NCBI GenBank assembly: GCA_028673005.1 | Contig: CM054113.1 | Span: 173,568,837 to 173,632,836 of the forward strand | Length of the DNA stretch: 64,000 nt | Direction of reading: 5' to 3' | Source: Tanypteryx hageni | Lineage: Eukaryota; Arthropoda; Insecta; Odonata; Petaluridae | Shown: positions 23,348-35,645 of the stretch, piece by piece | Numbering within the stretch: position 1 is the first letter of the stretch | Layout: each line of letters starts with the position of its first letter | Made by a program: the position numbers and the translations under genes | Notes under the pieces: model-generated | Told to the model about the DNA's origin: nothing | What the model saw: the letters and a program-made list of their open reading frames with translations, nothing else | The model's database searches: none

Positions 23348-26300
23348 TAGTAGTTGGTGCTTGCATACTGCAAGCATTTCATCTCAACATAAAAAAACAT
23401 TCATTTTTCATATTTCATCATTGCACTTATATTTCAACTCCGCAGCGATTTTCGTTTTTCCCACATGTAAAAATAATAGTTTAAAACAATCCCAAAATGT
23501 TGCAATTTTAAAAATTCTACACTTTCTTCATTATGGGGTACTGATGCTACACATTTTAGCCAAATTTTAAAGTTGTAGCACTTCTAGAAGTCAAATAATA
23601 GTTTTCTAATTGTTTAAATTTAAATAATTTTTAACGGCCGCCGCAATTCATATATGGTGAAATTGAAATGTTTATTTGTGCAAGTTTACTACTCTGTAAA
23701 TAATTTGAAAATTTCAACTTCCTAGCTCATCCCGTAGTACCTAAACAGTTATCTATTTTTTTAAATTTTATGAATTTTTAACTGCCAAACAAATTAAAAT
23801 ATCAAAATTTGTATAATCCCTATTTCGTTTTTTTACAAATCCTACATCTAAAAGAATTTCAGCTCCGTAGCACATTCGGAAATACATAAACCTTGAAAAT
23901 TTGTTTAAACAATTGCGAATTTTTAGCTGTCGCATTGTTGCACTTTTTCAAGATTTTCGTTTTTTCTAATCGGTTTTGCACAAAATCCTACCTAAGAAAA
24001 AAATTTCGAATCTCCAGCTCATCTGGAAGTGCCTAAACATTAGTATCCTCCTATATATCATTATATATCGACGACTCTTACAGAGGAGGAGGATATAACA
24101 TACTAGTAGTTGGTGCTTGCATACTGCAAGCATTTCATCTCAACATAAAAAAACATTCATTATTCATCTTTCATCATTACACATATATTTTTAATTCTAA
24201 ATATTTCACCTCCGCAGCGATTTTCGTTTTTCCCACATATAAAAATAATATTTTAAAACAATCCCCAAATGTTGCAATTTTAAAAATTTTACACTTTCTC
24301 CATTATGGGGTACTAATGCTACACATTTGAGCCAAATTTTAAATTTGTAGCACTTCTAGAAGTAAAATAATATTTTTCTAATTGTTTAAATTTAAATAAT
24401 TTTTAACGGCCGCCGCAATTCATATATGGTAAAATTGAAATGTTTATTTGTGCAAATTTACTACTCTGTAAATAACTTGAAAATTTCAGCTTCCTAGCTC
24501 ATACCGTAGTACCTACACAGTTATCTATTTGTTTAAACTTTAAGAATTTTTAACTGCCAAACAAATTAAAATATCAAAATTTGTATAATCCCTATTTCGT
24601 TTTTTAAGGAATTCTACTTATAAAAAAAATTCAACTCTGTAGCACATTCGGAAATACATAAACCATGAAAATTTGTTTAAACAATTGCGAATTTTTAGCG
24701 GCCGCATTGTTGCACTTTTTCAAGATTTTCTTTTTTTATAGTCGGTTTTGCACAAAATCCTACCTAAGAAAAAAATTTCGAATCTCCAGCACATCTGGAA
24801 GTGCCTTAACATTAGTATCCTCCTGTTATATATATGTTATATCCTCCTCTGTAAGAGTCGTCGATATATAATGACTAGTAGTTGGTGCTTGCATACTGCA
24901 AGCATTTCATCTCACATTGAAAAAACAATTATTTTTCAGACAGACATTTCATCATTACAAATATTCTTTTAATTCTGAAGATTTCAACTCGGCAGCGATT
25001 TTCGTTTTTCCCACATGTAAAAATTATATTTAATAAAAATCCCCAGCTGTTGCAATTTTATAAATGTCACACTTTCTCCATTATGGGGTACTAATGCTAC
25101 ACATTTCCGCCAGATTTTAAAATTGTAGCACTTCTAGAAGTGAAATAATATTTTTCTAATTGTTTAAATTTAAATAATTTTTAACGGCCACCGCAATTTA
25201 TATATGGTAAAATTGAAATGCTTATTTGTGCAAATTTACTACTTTGTAAATAATTTGAAAATGTCAGCTTCCTAGTTTATCCCGTAGTACCTAAACAGTT
25301 ATCTATTTGTTTAAACTTTAAGAATTTTTAACTGCCCAACTAATTAAAATATCAAAATTTGTATAATCATTATTTCTTTTTTTTTTACAAATTCTACTTA
25401 TAAAAAAATTTTCAACTCCGTAGCATATGCGGAAATATATAAACCTTGAAAATTTGTTTAAACAATTGCGAATTTTTAGCGACCGCATTGTTGCACTTTT
25501 TCATGATTTTCGTTTTTTCTAGACGGTTTTGCACAAAATCCTACCTATAAAAAAAATTTCGAATCTTCAGCACATCTGGAAGTATCTAAACATTAGTATC
25601 CTCCTCTGTAAGAAACGTCTATATAGAATGACTAGTAATTGGTGCTTGCATACTGAAAGCATTTCATCTCACTTTGAAAAAACATTCATTTTTCAGACAG
25701 ACATTTCATAATTACAAATATTCTTTTAAATCTAAAGATTTCAACTCCTCAGCGATTTTCGTTTTTCCCACATGTAAAAATAATTGTTTAAAAAAATCCC
25801 CAAATGTTGCAATTTTAAAAATTTTAGACTCTCTTTATTATGGTGTACTAATGCTACACATTTTCGCCAAGTTTTAAAGATGTAGCATTTCTAGAAGTAA
25901 AATAATATTTTTCTAATTGTTTAAATTTAAATAATTTTTAACGGCCGCCGCAATTCACATATGGTAAAATTGAAATGTTTATTTGTGCAAATTCCCTACT
26001 CTGTAAGTAATTTGAAAATTTCAGCTTCCTAGCTCATCCCGTAGTACCTAAACAGTTATCTATTTGTTTAAATTTTATGAATTTTTAACTGCCAAACAAA
26101 TTAAAATATCAAAATTTGTATAATCCCTATTTAGTTTTTTTAAGAATTCTACTCATAAAAAAATTTTCAACTCCGTAGCATATTTGGAAATACATAAACC
26201 TTGAAAATTTGTTTAAACAATTTCGAATTTTTAGCGGCCGCATTGTTGCACTTTTTCAAGGTTTTCGTTTTTTCTAGTCGGTTTTGCACAAAATCCTACC

Positions 26301-27962
26301 AAAGAAAAAAATTTCGAATCTCCAGCTCATCTGGAAGTGCCTAAACATTAGTATCCTCCTGTTATATATGTTATATCCTCCTCCTCCTCCTCTGTAAGGA
26401 ACGTCTATATATAATGATACTAGAAGTTGGTGCTTGCATACTGCAAGCATTTCATCTCACCTTGAAAAAACACTCATTTTTCCGACATATATTTCATCAT
26501 TACAAATATTCTTTTAATTATAAATATTTAACCTCCGAAGCGATTTTCGTTTTTCCCACATGTAAAAATAATATTTTAAAACAATCCCCAATTGTTGCAA
26601 TTTTTAACATTTTACACTCTCTCCATTATGGGGTACTAATGCTACACATTTTAGCCAAATTTTAAAGTTGTAGCATTTCTAGAAGTATAATAATAATTTC
26701 TAATTGTTTAAATTTAAATAATTTTTAAAGGCCGCCACATTTCATATATGGTAAAATTGAAATGTTAATTTTTTCAAATTTACTATTATCTAAATAATTT
26801 GAAAATTTCAGCTTCCTAGCTCATCCCGTAGTACCTAAACAGTTATCCATTTGTTTAAATTTTAAGAATTTTTAACTGCCAAACAAATTAAAATATCAAA
26901 ATTTGTATAATCCCTATTTCGTTATTTTAGGAATTCTACTTACAAAAAAATTTCAACTCTGTAGCACATTCGGAAATAAATAAACCATGAAAATTTGTTT
27001 AAACAATTGCGAATTTTTAGCGGCCGCATTGCTGCACTTTTTCAAAATTTTCGTTTTTTCTAATCGGTTTTGCACAAACTCCTACCTATGAAAAAAATTT
27101 CGAATCTCCAGCTCATATGGAAGTGCCTAAACATTAGTATCCTCCTGTTATATGTTATATCCTCCTCTGTAAGAGTCGTCGATATATAATGACTAGTAGT
27201 TGGTGCTTGCATACTGCAAGCATTTCATCTCACATTGAAAAAACACTCATTTTTCCGACAGATATTTCATCATTACAAATATTCTTTTAATTATAAATAT
27301 TTAACCTCCGAAGCGATTTTCGTTTTTCCCACATGTAAAAATAATATTTTAAAACAATCCCCAATTGTTGCAATTTTTAACATTTTACACTCTCTCCATT
27401 ATGGGGTACTAATGCTACACATTTTAGCCAAATTTTAAAGTTGTAGCATTTCTAGAAGTATAATAATAATTTCTAATTGTTTAAATTTAAATAATTTTTA
27501 AAGGCCGCCACATTTCATATATGGTAAAATTGAAATGTTTATTTGTGCAAATTTACTATTATCTAAATAATTTGAAAATTTCAGCTTCCTAGCTCATCCC
27601 GTAGTACCTAAACAGTTATCCATTTGTTTAAATTTTAAGAATTTTTAACTGCCAAACAAATTAAAATATCAAAATTTGTATAATCCCTATTTCGTTATTT
27701 TAGGAATTCTACTTACAAAAAAATTTCAACTCTGTAGCACATTCGGAAATAAATAAACCATGAAAATTTGTTTAAACAATTGCGAATTTTTAGCGGCCGC
27801 ATTGCTGCACTTTTTCAAAATTTTCGTTTTTTCTAATCGGTTTTGCACAAACTCCTACCTATGAAAAAAATTTCGAATCTCCAGCTCATATGGAAGTGCC
27901 TAAACATTAGTATCCTCCTGTTATATGTTATATCCTCCTCTGTAAGAGTCGTCGATATATAA

Positions 27963-27963
<1 letters not shown>
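23346..27963 (+). repeat. higher-order satellite array, six units of about 770 bp
   Basis: Unit starts (ACTAGWAGTTGGTGCTTGCA or near variants) are at 23346, 24102, 24874, 25631, 26419 and 27192, giving spacings of 756, 772, 757, 788 and 773 bp. Each unit contains GGTGCTTGCATACTGCAAGC, GATTTTCGTTTTTCCCACAT, GGGGTACTAATGCTACACAT, CAAAATTTGTATAATCCCTA and TTTTGCACAAAATCCTACC in fixed order, and ends with TATCCTCCT and a short spacer. Within a unit, five related monomers can be aligned on an AGC anchor (unit 1: 23444, 23577, 23724, 23869, 24016), 133-147 bp apart. It is therefore a higher-order repeat of monomers of about 145 bp. It is AT-rich with no coding frame. Short frames recurring in each unit (for example at 26414 and 27235) reflect repeat identity, not genes. 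Confidence 0.93.

Positions 27964-28027
<64 letters not shown>
27964..28027. repeat. (TA)n microsatellite closing the array
   Basis: About 32 TA copies begin immediately after the last unit's ATATATAATGA end. Confidence 0.97.
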
Positions 28028-28030
<3 letters not shown>

Positions 28031-30756
28031 CTTTGGGCATGAAAAAGATAAATAACAAAAAAGACGTTCCCCGATCCGATGAAAAACACAGAAACATCAT
28101 CAGAGAGGTGAAGGTACTGTAAATGTCACATTAATAACCAATTTAGGATTGAATGTGAACCTAAAAAAATACAACAGCATTCGCGGAAGAATATTTCCCC
28201 AATCGGCAACATCCTTTGAAGAATTCGTTTCGATCTACATCCATTCGATTCATTATGCTATGGTTTAAAGAAAAAAGGGGACAGGAAATAATTACTACCG
28301 GCGGAGATATGTTGTCTAGACATTTTTTTAGTTCCCGTCCTGTGTGTTTTTTTCCCTCTCCGCTCATCCCCTGGAAACATTCTATCGAGGTCTTTCTCTG
28401 GGGAACTCAAGGTTGGGAGGAAATGAGAGCATTCTGAAACGGCTTCTTCTTCGGTGGGAGGGAAAGGAAGGCGATAACCAGCCGACACCGTCAATAAAAG
28501 TTTTTCGTGGGGTTTTTAGCTGGAAAAGCGTCTAGACGATAAGGTTTTTATTTTTCTTCCCCCGCGGGAGATGTAGTTTTTAGTCTTCACACGAAACGCC
28601 GTTGTCTTCCCACCTCAATAACTCTTTCCATCTCACGGAGATCTTGAGTGAGTGAGTGGAGGGAGGGACGAGGGTCGCCAAACTCTTTTTACGAAAAGTG
28701 TCGCATGAGGCTGTGTCACTCACTGTTCGTACCTCGCCAATCGCGGGTATTACGTTTCTAACTTAACCCTCGATTGGTGAGTGACAGGACTTATGGGAAA
28801 TTGGGAGGTTATGCGTAGCGATACCTGAGAGGCATACCTAGTCCTATAATGGAAATTTTCAAGGTTTAAAATAAGTATCCCTTACAAGAAAAACACGCTT
28901 ATTACATAAAAATATTAAAGAAAATGTGTTCAAAGTACTATGAAGTAATGTACATAAATATTATAATGGCTTGCGCTTCAAATTCTACAAATAAAATCTC
29001 TCGATTCTCCACCGACTAATTCGTAGTCTTATCGGGAGCTAAAAATCCTCTTTCCAAAAATACCTCTCATTCTGGTAAAGACTAGTTACTACGTAGCATT
29101 TTCAATAACAAATTTAAATATTTGTAAATTATTATTCATAATGAAACACAAGTAGTACTTGTCCATAATATATATTTTTTAATAATATTAAACACATCCA
29201 CTAAGTCACGCCTGATAAAGTAAATTATATTTGTAAATTAGCCTGCTAGACAGGGGCGCGCAGAGAACTGCGGTTGGCGAGGGACTACTTAACGACTTTT
29301 CAAATAACTAATCAGCTATTATATTAGTTTCGAAGTAGTAATTTTGAGAATTTTTGATTGTGTAACGTGTCTCGGGGTTACTTTAACCACTCATCTAGGT
29401 ATACCGTATATATACGTCATGCTGTTATCTCGGCTGTTTGCTATGGGTATGCAGTAATATTCCGTCACATAGCTTCTCCGGCAACTAGCTGCATCCTTTT
29501 AGTTTACCATCTCGACAGTAAATGGGCTTCACTTCTTTATTTGGAAAAGATAACGCTTCTCGTATTTAGACCCTGACTTTGCTTTGCGGGTTGCATTTCC
29601 GTTACCCTAATTTTAGAATTAATAACATTTATATGTTATTTATAATATTTGTTTTTTTTAAATTCACTTAGTAATTGCGTAAATTTTTAATGTCTTTATA
29701 CCATATTTTAGGAATTTGTGTTCATTAAATATTATTAACAAATTTAATTTTTATTATAATAAATATACATTAACATTTTAATTCATGTCTTGTGGTAAAA
29801 ATAGTTTAAGACAAATTTTAAGAATAAACAACTCAAATACTGAATAATTAACGTATTTTTAATCGATTTGCGATTTCATTCACCTCAATTGCAATTTAAA
29901 TGCCCACCTCCGGTTTCGAAAAATTAAATACCCAGATGAGTAAAAGTATGTTCTATCTACGCACTCGCAAAATATCGTTTATATTCCATAACTGATATCG
30001 AATGACACCCACTGTTGGCGTATACACGAAGGTGCCTGTCTCAAAGAAATTATAAGGTAATGCGGTCCGAATGAAGTCACTCTGCAGATATGGGCCGCGG
30101 ATGGTAGTGTGTATGCTTCTTTTTATCGGTATGCCCACCTCTGCGGCGTTGCTTTGTATATGTGTGAAAGGGAGAGAGACTGAAATTCTGTCGAGTGTCC
30201 TCACCTCAAATTTCTTAACGGAGTGTTTTTTTTTAACGAATTCCTGAGTTTCGGGAATTGTATGAGACAATGCAGGCTTTTTTCTACCACGAAATGCGGA
30301 TTTTCTTTTGCCAAATTCACGAAGACCTCTTTTCGAATCGGAATGTAATGTTTTGGAACGAAATTCGCGTCAGTTGGACAGGAAAAAAACAATTCGCATA
30401 AGACCTGGGATTTTTTCGAATCCACTTTTTTCCTCAATTTTTGGTGGTAAGATAAGAATACCCCGCGGTATTGCCTTGCGTAATTCTTGCCATTGTATAA
30501 TGACCGCACAACATTGTTAGCAGGACCGCAGTGTTTTTATGCTTGTTTGTTGCTCTCGCACAATGTCCGTATGTTTTTAGCATGGTCGTTGCACCCCTAT
30601 AGGCCGAAAAAATTAACACAAAAACTACCACCATGGCATATGCGGCAATTTTTCGAATTTTAAGTTGTACTATAGTAATTGCTCGTCAGAAGTGATCGGT
30701 ATGCAGTCAAATATTAAATTGAAATTAAACACTTCCCATTCTCCTCCTCTCTATCC
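28028..30756. other. long stretch without a recognised gene
   Basis: No exon, RNA gene or paired transposon end could be supported. A CAGGGGCGCGCAGAGAA motif at 29253 resembles a transposon terminus but lacks a partner. The stretch is very AT-rich at 28850-29220 and 29580-29900. Open frames near 30000-30500 on the minus strand have no recognisable family motif. Confidence 0.4.
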
Positions 30757-30836
30757 ATAAGGGTTAAATGTAAGAATGGACCTTCTGGTCTAAATTTCGC
30801 CCGAATAAAGACGATTATCTATCTATCTATCTATCC
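30757..30836 (+). mobile_element. possible 3' end of a non-LTR element with (TATC)n tail
   Basis: AGGGTTAAATGTAAGAATGG and CTTCTGGTCTAAATTTCGCC lead into CCCGAATAAAGACGATTATC and a short TATC tail. An AATAAA next to a simple-repeat tail is a common 3' end of LINEs or their SINEs. No upstream coding sequence remains, so the identity is an inference. Confidence 0.35.
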
Positions 30837-32347
30837 ATTTCTCCCTCCTCCTCACTCTAACCTCAAAACAGTAGCTATTTCTCTCAGCGTGATGTATATA
30901 AAATCTTATATACAGAATGACATTCAAAAGGGGCGACGACGGACGGAAAACACCCCAAATTAGCATATAAGAGCATTGGAATTTCAAATGCAGCGACAGT
31001 TGAATTGAATAACGTCTTTATTGGAACAAGATTGAGGCTAAGTCTGTCTTCTCTTTCACCTAACCCATTGTCATTTATAAATACAATATATTTGTCACAT
31101 AGATAATGATTATGATGCGTACATACACATGTATAAACACATACATATATCTATATGTAAAATAGAAGTTGTCATGACAGCTTGATTTTCTAATTGTTAA
31201 GAACCTAAAAATATTTTTCTGATTTTACGCACAAAATTTGACTCTAATTCGAGACGGATTCGAATTCTCTCTTTGAAAAGATAAACTTTGCTCTAGAGCC
31301 GTCCAAATGCCGAGTTCGTACCATGTATTTTAAATAATTTTAAAATGCAAATAATAAATATGCTACACTCCTTTCTGTGCCAATCACATGGGGATAATAA
31401 ACGCTCTTGGAATCGAACCCGTGATCATATGATAGAAGTCGGAATGTCTAAAAGGTGCAATATCCCAGTATATTGCAAAAAAACGTCGAAATCGTACTTG
31501 GCGTTCTTGGGCAATTTGCGTAATGGTCATAAGTCACTGACACGCAGACAGTAACCGCGTTTTCTATAAGATAGTTCCAATTACAGCTGTGGAATTATTT
31601 CCGAGGAATATGTTTTTTCGAGATTTTCTGATGCTCAGCTAAAAGAAGACTCGTGTCTCTTAGTGATAGATACATCGACCTTCCGTCATATTCGCACAAC
31701 GGGGTAGACAGTTGAAGATTGATTTTCGATATCGTCTACACGTAATTGTTTCCGTTCCTGTGTCGCCTACGTTGGAATTTCCCTGATAGCTCTTCCTACG
31801 CGGTGCATTGCCTCTTTATTTTTATCCGACGGCTGTCTGTTTTCGCAACCACTTGGCACGGCGCAAACGATTCGGATTTTCAATTTCTTACGGTCCGGCG
31901 CATAGTGCGATCCAACCCTCTGGCTATGTCGTCTTCATCGCCAAACTTCCGTTTAACCGTTGATGGTATTTCGTCGTAATGAAGAGTAGGAGTACACCAG
32001 TGGATGGATTCACTCCGATCGTTAAATTCAGTAGAGAATTATCGAGCTCGTCATACGACAGAAAACAAATTCAGGAATAAGGACTTTAAATATAAAAATT
32101 TGCAAAAATTATTACCGTATATCCCCGATTATAGGGCGACCTATTTCATAAGCTACGCGAAAGAAATGCGATGCTTATTTTCTTTTTCTAATATAATTAC
32201 ATGATAAGATTAACTGTTAATTACAATAAAACATGTACATTTATTGGCTGCCAGTGATCTACATTAAATTATGTTCTATTTCTTAAAATTTGGAAATTTG
32301 GAAGCTGCGCGCATAATACTGTCTTCTAAGAGTGTAATAGACTATAG
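30837..32347. other. unannotated stretch
   Basis: No gene seen. At 32108-32145 the sequence ATTACCGTATATCCCCGATT followed by ATAGGGCGACC resembles a DNA-transposon end. A loosely similar inverted piece (CCTTATAATCGGCAAATACG) lies at 34888, so an older element may enclose the composite at 32348-34794. Confidence 0.35.
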
Positions 32348-32365
32348 CAGAGTTTCTCAACCGCC

Positions 32366-32422
32366 GCACAGTGGGGCAGGGAGCGCATCTGGGAGGACAA
32401 AATTCGATTTTCCGAAAGTTAT
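32366..32422 (+). repeat. left inverted-repeat arm of the composite element
   Basis: It pairs with 34500-34557 over about 57 bp with few mismatches. Confidence 0.8.
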
Positions 32423-33302
32423 CTAAATCACTTTTCGTACTGCACGTTGGTCATAAAAGACCATAGAGCACCAGAAAACACCACTAATAATTTCCTGGAA
32501 GCGGAAACAACGTCATCAAATGAAGCGGAAATCGCGGCATTTTCAAACTGTTGGTTTGGTCATTTTCAAGGGTGTCATATAATGAGTACCTGTTCACAGT
32601 GGAGTCGTTTTACTCCACGGTTATTAACCTCACCCGATTTTCTGGTTCATATACTTCATGTTTCGGCGAGAAAACTGTCAACATGATCGACACGTCATGC
32701 GCAGACGCGCCACTTTGAGAAGCATTACATGTATTTGTCTTCTGAAGAAAAACGTCGAGCTACAAAAACCTCACCACTCCTCACCAGTTCAACCCATACT
32801 TCTATGAGTGCCCTGGGCCCTACTCTTCCCGTTTTTGAAAAGAACAGATGCTTCTAGCTGCGCCTAAGGAATTTTTGTCCTAAAATGTGCGTCAAGACGC
32901 GACACGCAGCTCGCCGGCCGGCCGACCCCGCTCGCCCGCCGCGGCCGTGGCAGGCAGACAGGCATGCTGCAGCGGGTACGCATTTGCTGTGACTTGTACG
33001 GGAGTGAAGGGGAAGGGGAGGGGGCGAGTAGGGCGCGCTCGGCGCACGTGCGTCTACTTGCAGCTACTTATCAGTCGTCCATGGACACGCGCGCATCAAT
33101 CATGAGGCGCCGTGTTCTCTCCATTGTTCTCCGCGAGAAGTTGTCTGCCTCTAGGACGGATAAGACTCATTACTTGTGGAATCATGTTGAAAGGTACAAA
33201 TCTTACCCCAGCACGACAGTATAGCTCGCGCCTTTTTGGTGGGAGTCGGCACGCGTGAGAGGGGAAGGGGTAGCTTTAAGGGGAAAGTCGACGTCATAGG
33301 AG

Positions 33303-34091
33303 ATGCGCAAACACGTGAACCTTGGTGCTCTTCAATATGGGATTTCACCTTTGTACTCACTCATTCGAAGCTTTGAATGCCTACTTCACATTTCATACAG
33401 ACTGCAAGTGAAGAAATGGAGAATATCTTCCAAAGGTGACAAGAAGCGTGTTGCCCAGCGGAAAAATCGCATTCAGACCGGTTTCAGAGAGAGAACAGGG
33501 TTGATTGTAGACCAGCCTAAACAAGGGAGTGGCTCATCAAAGGATGGGGACACAGCGCGGCGTTTTTTTTTAAATCCACCACTCAGAGCTGAAATCACTG
33601 GTCTCTACTCTACTTTGATTGAGAAAATCTCAGTAATCTTGCAAGCTTTGGCAAGCGCGCTTGAAATCAGTCTGCCAAAATTCAAGGAATATGCACTGAA
33701 TGTGGCCAAACTGTATTGCGATTTGTACGGATGGTACCTTATGCCACCGTCTTTGCATAAAGTCCTCATTCATGGGGCTGATCTAATCAGTGCGCCTTCA
33801 CTCCCAATCGGACAATTTTCAGATGAGGCCCAGGAGGCTCGAAACAAAGATGCGAGGAGGTTCAGAGATAGCCACACCAGGAAATTTTCTAGGTTGGCAT
33901 GTAATGAATATTTACTGCATATGCTTCTAATTACGTCCGATCCACATATAACTGAATTGTGGAAGACTCCAAAGAAAAAATTTTCATCTATTCCCTCTGA
34001 TGTCCTGAATCTCTTGAGCCCTCCTGATTCGGACTTCACGCTTCCACACAATGAAGAGTTAGAAGAGGAAAACAATCTGGAATCAGAGTAA
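33303..34091 (+). CDS. 262-codon transposon-associated protein, family unnamed
   Basis: This is an intact frame of 262 codons with natural amino-acid composition, unlike the low-complexity frames elsewhere. From memory of the family, the central and C-terminal part resembles an uncharacterised, multi-copy protein found in many arthropod genomes. Its conserved patterns include ARRFF near residue 87, a LYGWYLMPPSLHKVLIHGAD stretch near 145-165, and LPIGQFSDEAQEARNKDARR near 173-195. They are followed by a His/Arg-rich HTRKFSR motif and LLHMLLITSDPHI near 215-228. The C-terminus is acidic. No DDE catalytic triad or zinc finger is evident. The conserved region seems to begin at the first residues, so the real protein may start farther upstream and this copy may be 5'-truncated. 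It sits between inverted repeats, and AATAAA occurs about 125 bp downstream (34214). A host gene cannot be excluded, but a mobile-element protein is more likely. Confidence 0.6.
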   Translation: MRKHVNLGALQYGISPLYSLIRSFECLLHISYRLQVKKWRISSKGDKKRVAQRKNRIQTGFRERTGLIVDQPKQGSGSSKDGDTARRFFLNPPLRAEITGLYSTLIEKISVILQALASALEISLPKFKEYALNVAKLYCDLYGWYLMPPSLHKVLIHGADLISAPSLPIGQFSDEAQEARNKDARRFRDSHTRKFSRLACNEYLLHMLLITSDPHITELWKTPKKKFSSIPSDVLNLLSPPDSDFTLPHNEELEEENNLESE

Positions 34092-34499
34092 GAAGAAATA
34101 TGATTTGTTTTATTTTATTTATTGTTTCGTTCAATTATTTTGCTTGGATTTGTTTTGTTTTGTTCTATTTTATTTTATTTTAATATGAATGGAAGCAGAA
34201 CATCGTTCTCAAATAAAAATTTCTGAACCCAACTTTGGGTGTTTTACCCTAAATCTTGATAGTCATTCCTTAAATTTTTTTTTCTTTTTCAAGAAGCTAC
34301 AGTAGATAACGAAAGTGCCCAATTCGCGACGCTTTATCATAATCAGGCCCATTTTTTGCTAGAACCAAAGTGGGGCACCCACGACCCCACCCCACCCACA
34401 TATGTTATCTCAAAAGTTGAAATATTCCACAATACTGTACGAAATGAGCTTCGAACGCTGTATTTTACATTTTCCTATAAATTCATGGCCAATCCATGG

Positions 34500-34557
34500 G
34501 ATAGTTTCGGCGAACTGAATTTTGTCCTCTCAGATCCGCTCCCTGCCCCACCGTGCG
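34500..34557 (-). repeat. right inverted-repeat arm of the composite element
   Basis: It is the inverted partner of 32366-32422. Confidence 0.8.
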
Positions 34558-34940
34558 CCGGTCCGCGGTCCAGTATTGGCCGGTCCGTGATTAGCATTTT
34601 TCTCATAAAAGTTTTATAACGGGCAGCTCTGGTTAATGAAAGGCTTCTGTTTTCAGTTGTCAAAGTGTCAGATGATTGGTGGTTTAAAATTGATTCTACT
34701 GGTCCTTAGTGGATTGTTCAGATAATTCACCGGTCCGCGGTAAACTTTCTGTTATTACCCCGGTCTGCGACGAACTTTCGGTTGAGAACCGCTGGTGAGA
34801 GAGAGAGAGGAAGAATAGAAGATATCTTTGGTCACGATTATAAGGCAAGTATGAATTTTTCGGCTTACATTTTAGAAAAAACATAACCTTATAATCGGCA
34901 AATACGTCACTTAAGTATTTCCAATAGCCATGGCAAGCTT

Positions 34941-35020
34941 GTGAAAAACCAGACGCGCATTTCGGCCACAATACAGCTGTCTTCGGCGGTGATTCACCGA
35001 AAGTGCATAGATTCTAAAAG
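34941..35020. repeat. family P fragment
   Basis: GTGAAAAACCAGACGCGCAT, TTCGGCCACAATACAGCTGT and GTGATTCACCGAAAGTGCAT match the termini and one inner arm of the palindromic element at 16175, on the opposite strand. Only about half an element is recognisable. Confidence 0.5.
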
Positions 35021-35302
35021 TTGAGATACCAAATGCTTATTTTTTTCAACTTTTGATGCTTGAGATCTTATTCTTGAATTAATACGCGTCATTCGTACGG
35101 GTAATCTGATCATTCAAGTTTTCAAGGCCTCTATTTACCAATATTTTCTGTCTGTTTATCGGAACGTCCGCTTTCGGACTTTAGTAGCTGCTTTAACTTT
35201 CAATGTGAAATTCCCTCGAAGTTTTTTCTCTCTCGATAAAAATTTGGATCGAAAAAAACTCCGGTAGCGTTGAAAGGTTTTGGAGTACCATATCAACGGT
35301 TC

Positions 35303-35465
35303 TGCTACAAAGCAGCCGTCATCAGTGGTCATTAACCGATAGTCTGGCGGTGAATTTGTTTTCTTAGGTATTTGTAACGCTAACAAAGGAAAGGTCCACC
35401 GTCAAAGATAGTGGTAGTCTGTATATCAATCGGTAACCACTGATGGCAGCTATTTTGTAGTCGAA
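35303..35465. repeat. family P copy, inverted arms
   Basis: The left arm (35303-35341: CTGCTACAAAGCAGCCGTCA, then GTGGTCATTAACCGATAG) is inverted at 35427-35465 (ATCGGTAACCACTGATGGCA, then TTTTGTAGTCGAAC). The centre differs from other copies. Confidence 0.6.
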
Positions 35466-35645
35466 CTGCGCAAAAAGCTTTCCCATTCTTTTCATGGCTA
35501 TCAAAGAGGCATAATGGGTCTTAATGTTTTTTATCCATGAGGCGTGCACGATAGTTTTATCTTGTTTAATAGTTTATCTAGCGAAATTGTTTAAAAGGAA
35601 TACCTCTTTCAATACCAAATCAACGACGACCAAATTCGTGTAAAT

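Larger units (their letters stand above)
32348..34794 (+). mobile_element. 2.4-kb composite DNA transposon carrying an open frame
   Basis: The left end starts CAGAGTTTCTCAACCGC and the reverse complement of the right end starts CAGCGGTTCTCAACCG, both hAT-like. Farther in, 32366-32422 and 34500-34557 form a strong inverted repeat. The left has GTGGGGCAGGGAGCG then GAGGACAAAATTC; the right has the complementary GAATTTTGTCCTC and CGCTCCCTGCCCCAC. On the right, about 230 bp rich in GGTCCGCGG motifs separates this repeat from the terminal motif, which suggests a second hAT-like insertion there. The 8-bp flanks do not match. The enclosed frame at 33303-34091 is listed separately. Confidence 0.55.

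Noticed and set aside
23346..27963. CRISPR-like repeated structure
   Set aside because: The repeats are about 770 bp and tandem without unique spacers, and the genome is eukaryotic. It is a satellite.
29252..29290. Transposon end CAGGGGCGCGCAGAG
   Set aside because: No matching inverted end or target duplication was found.
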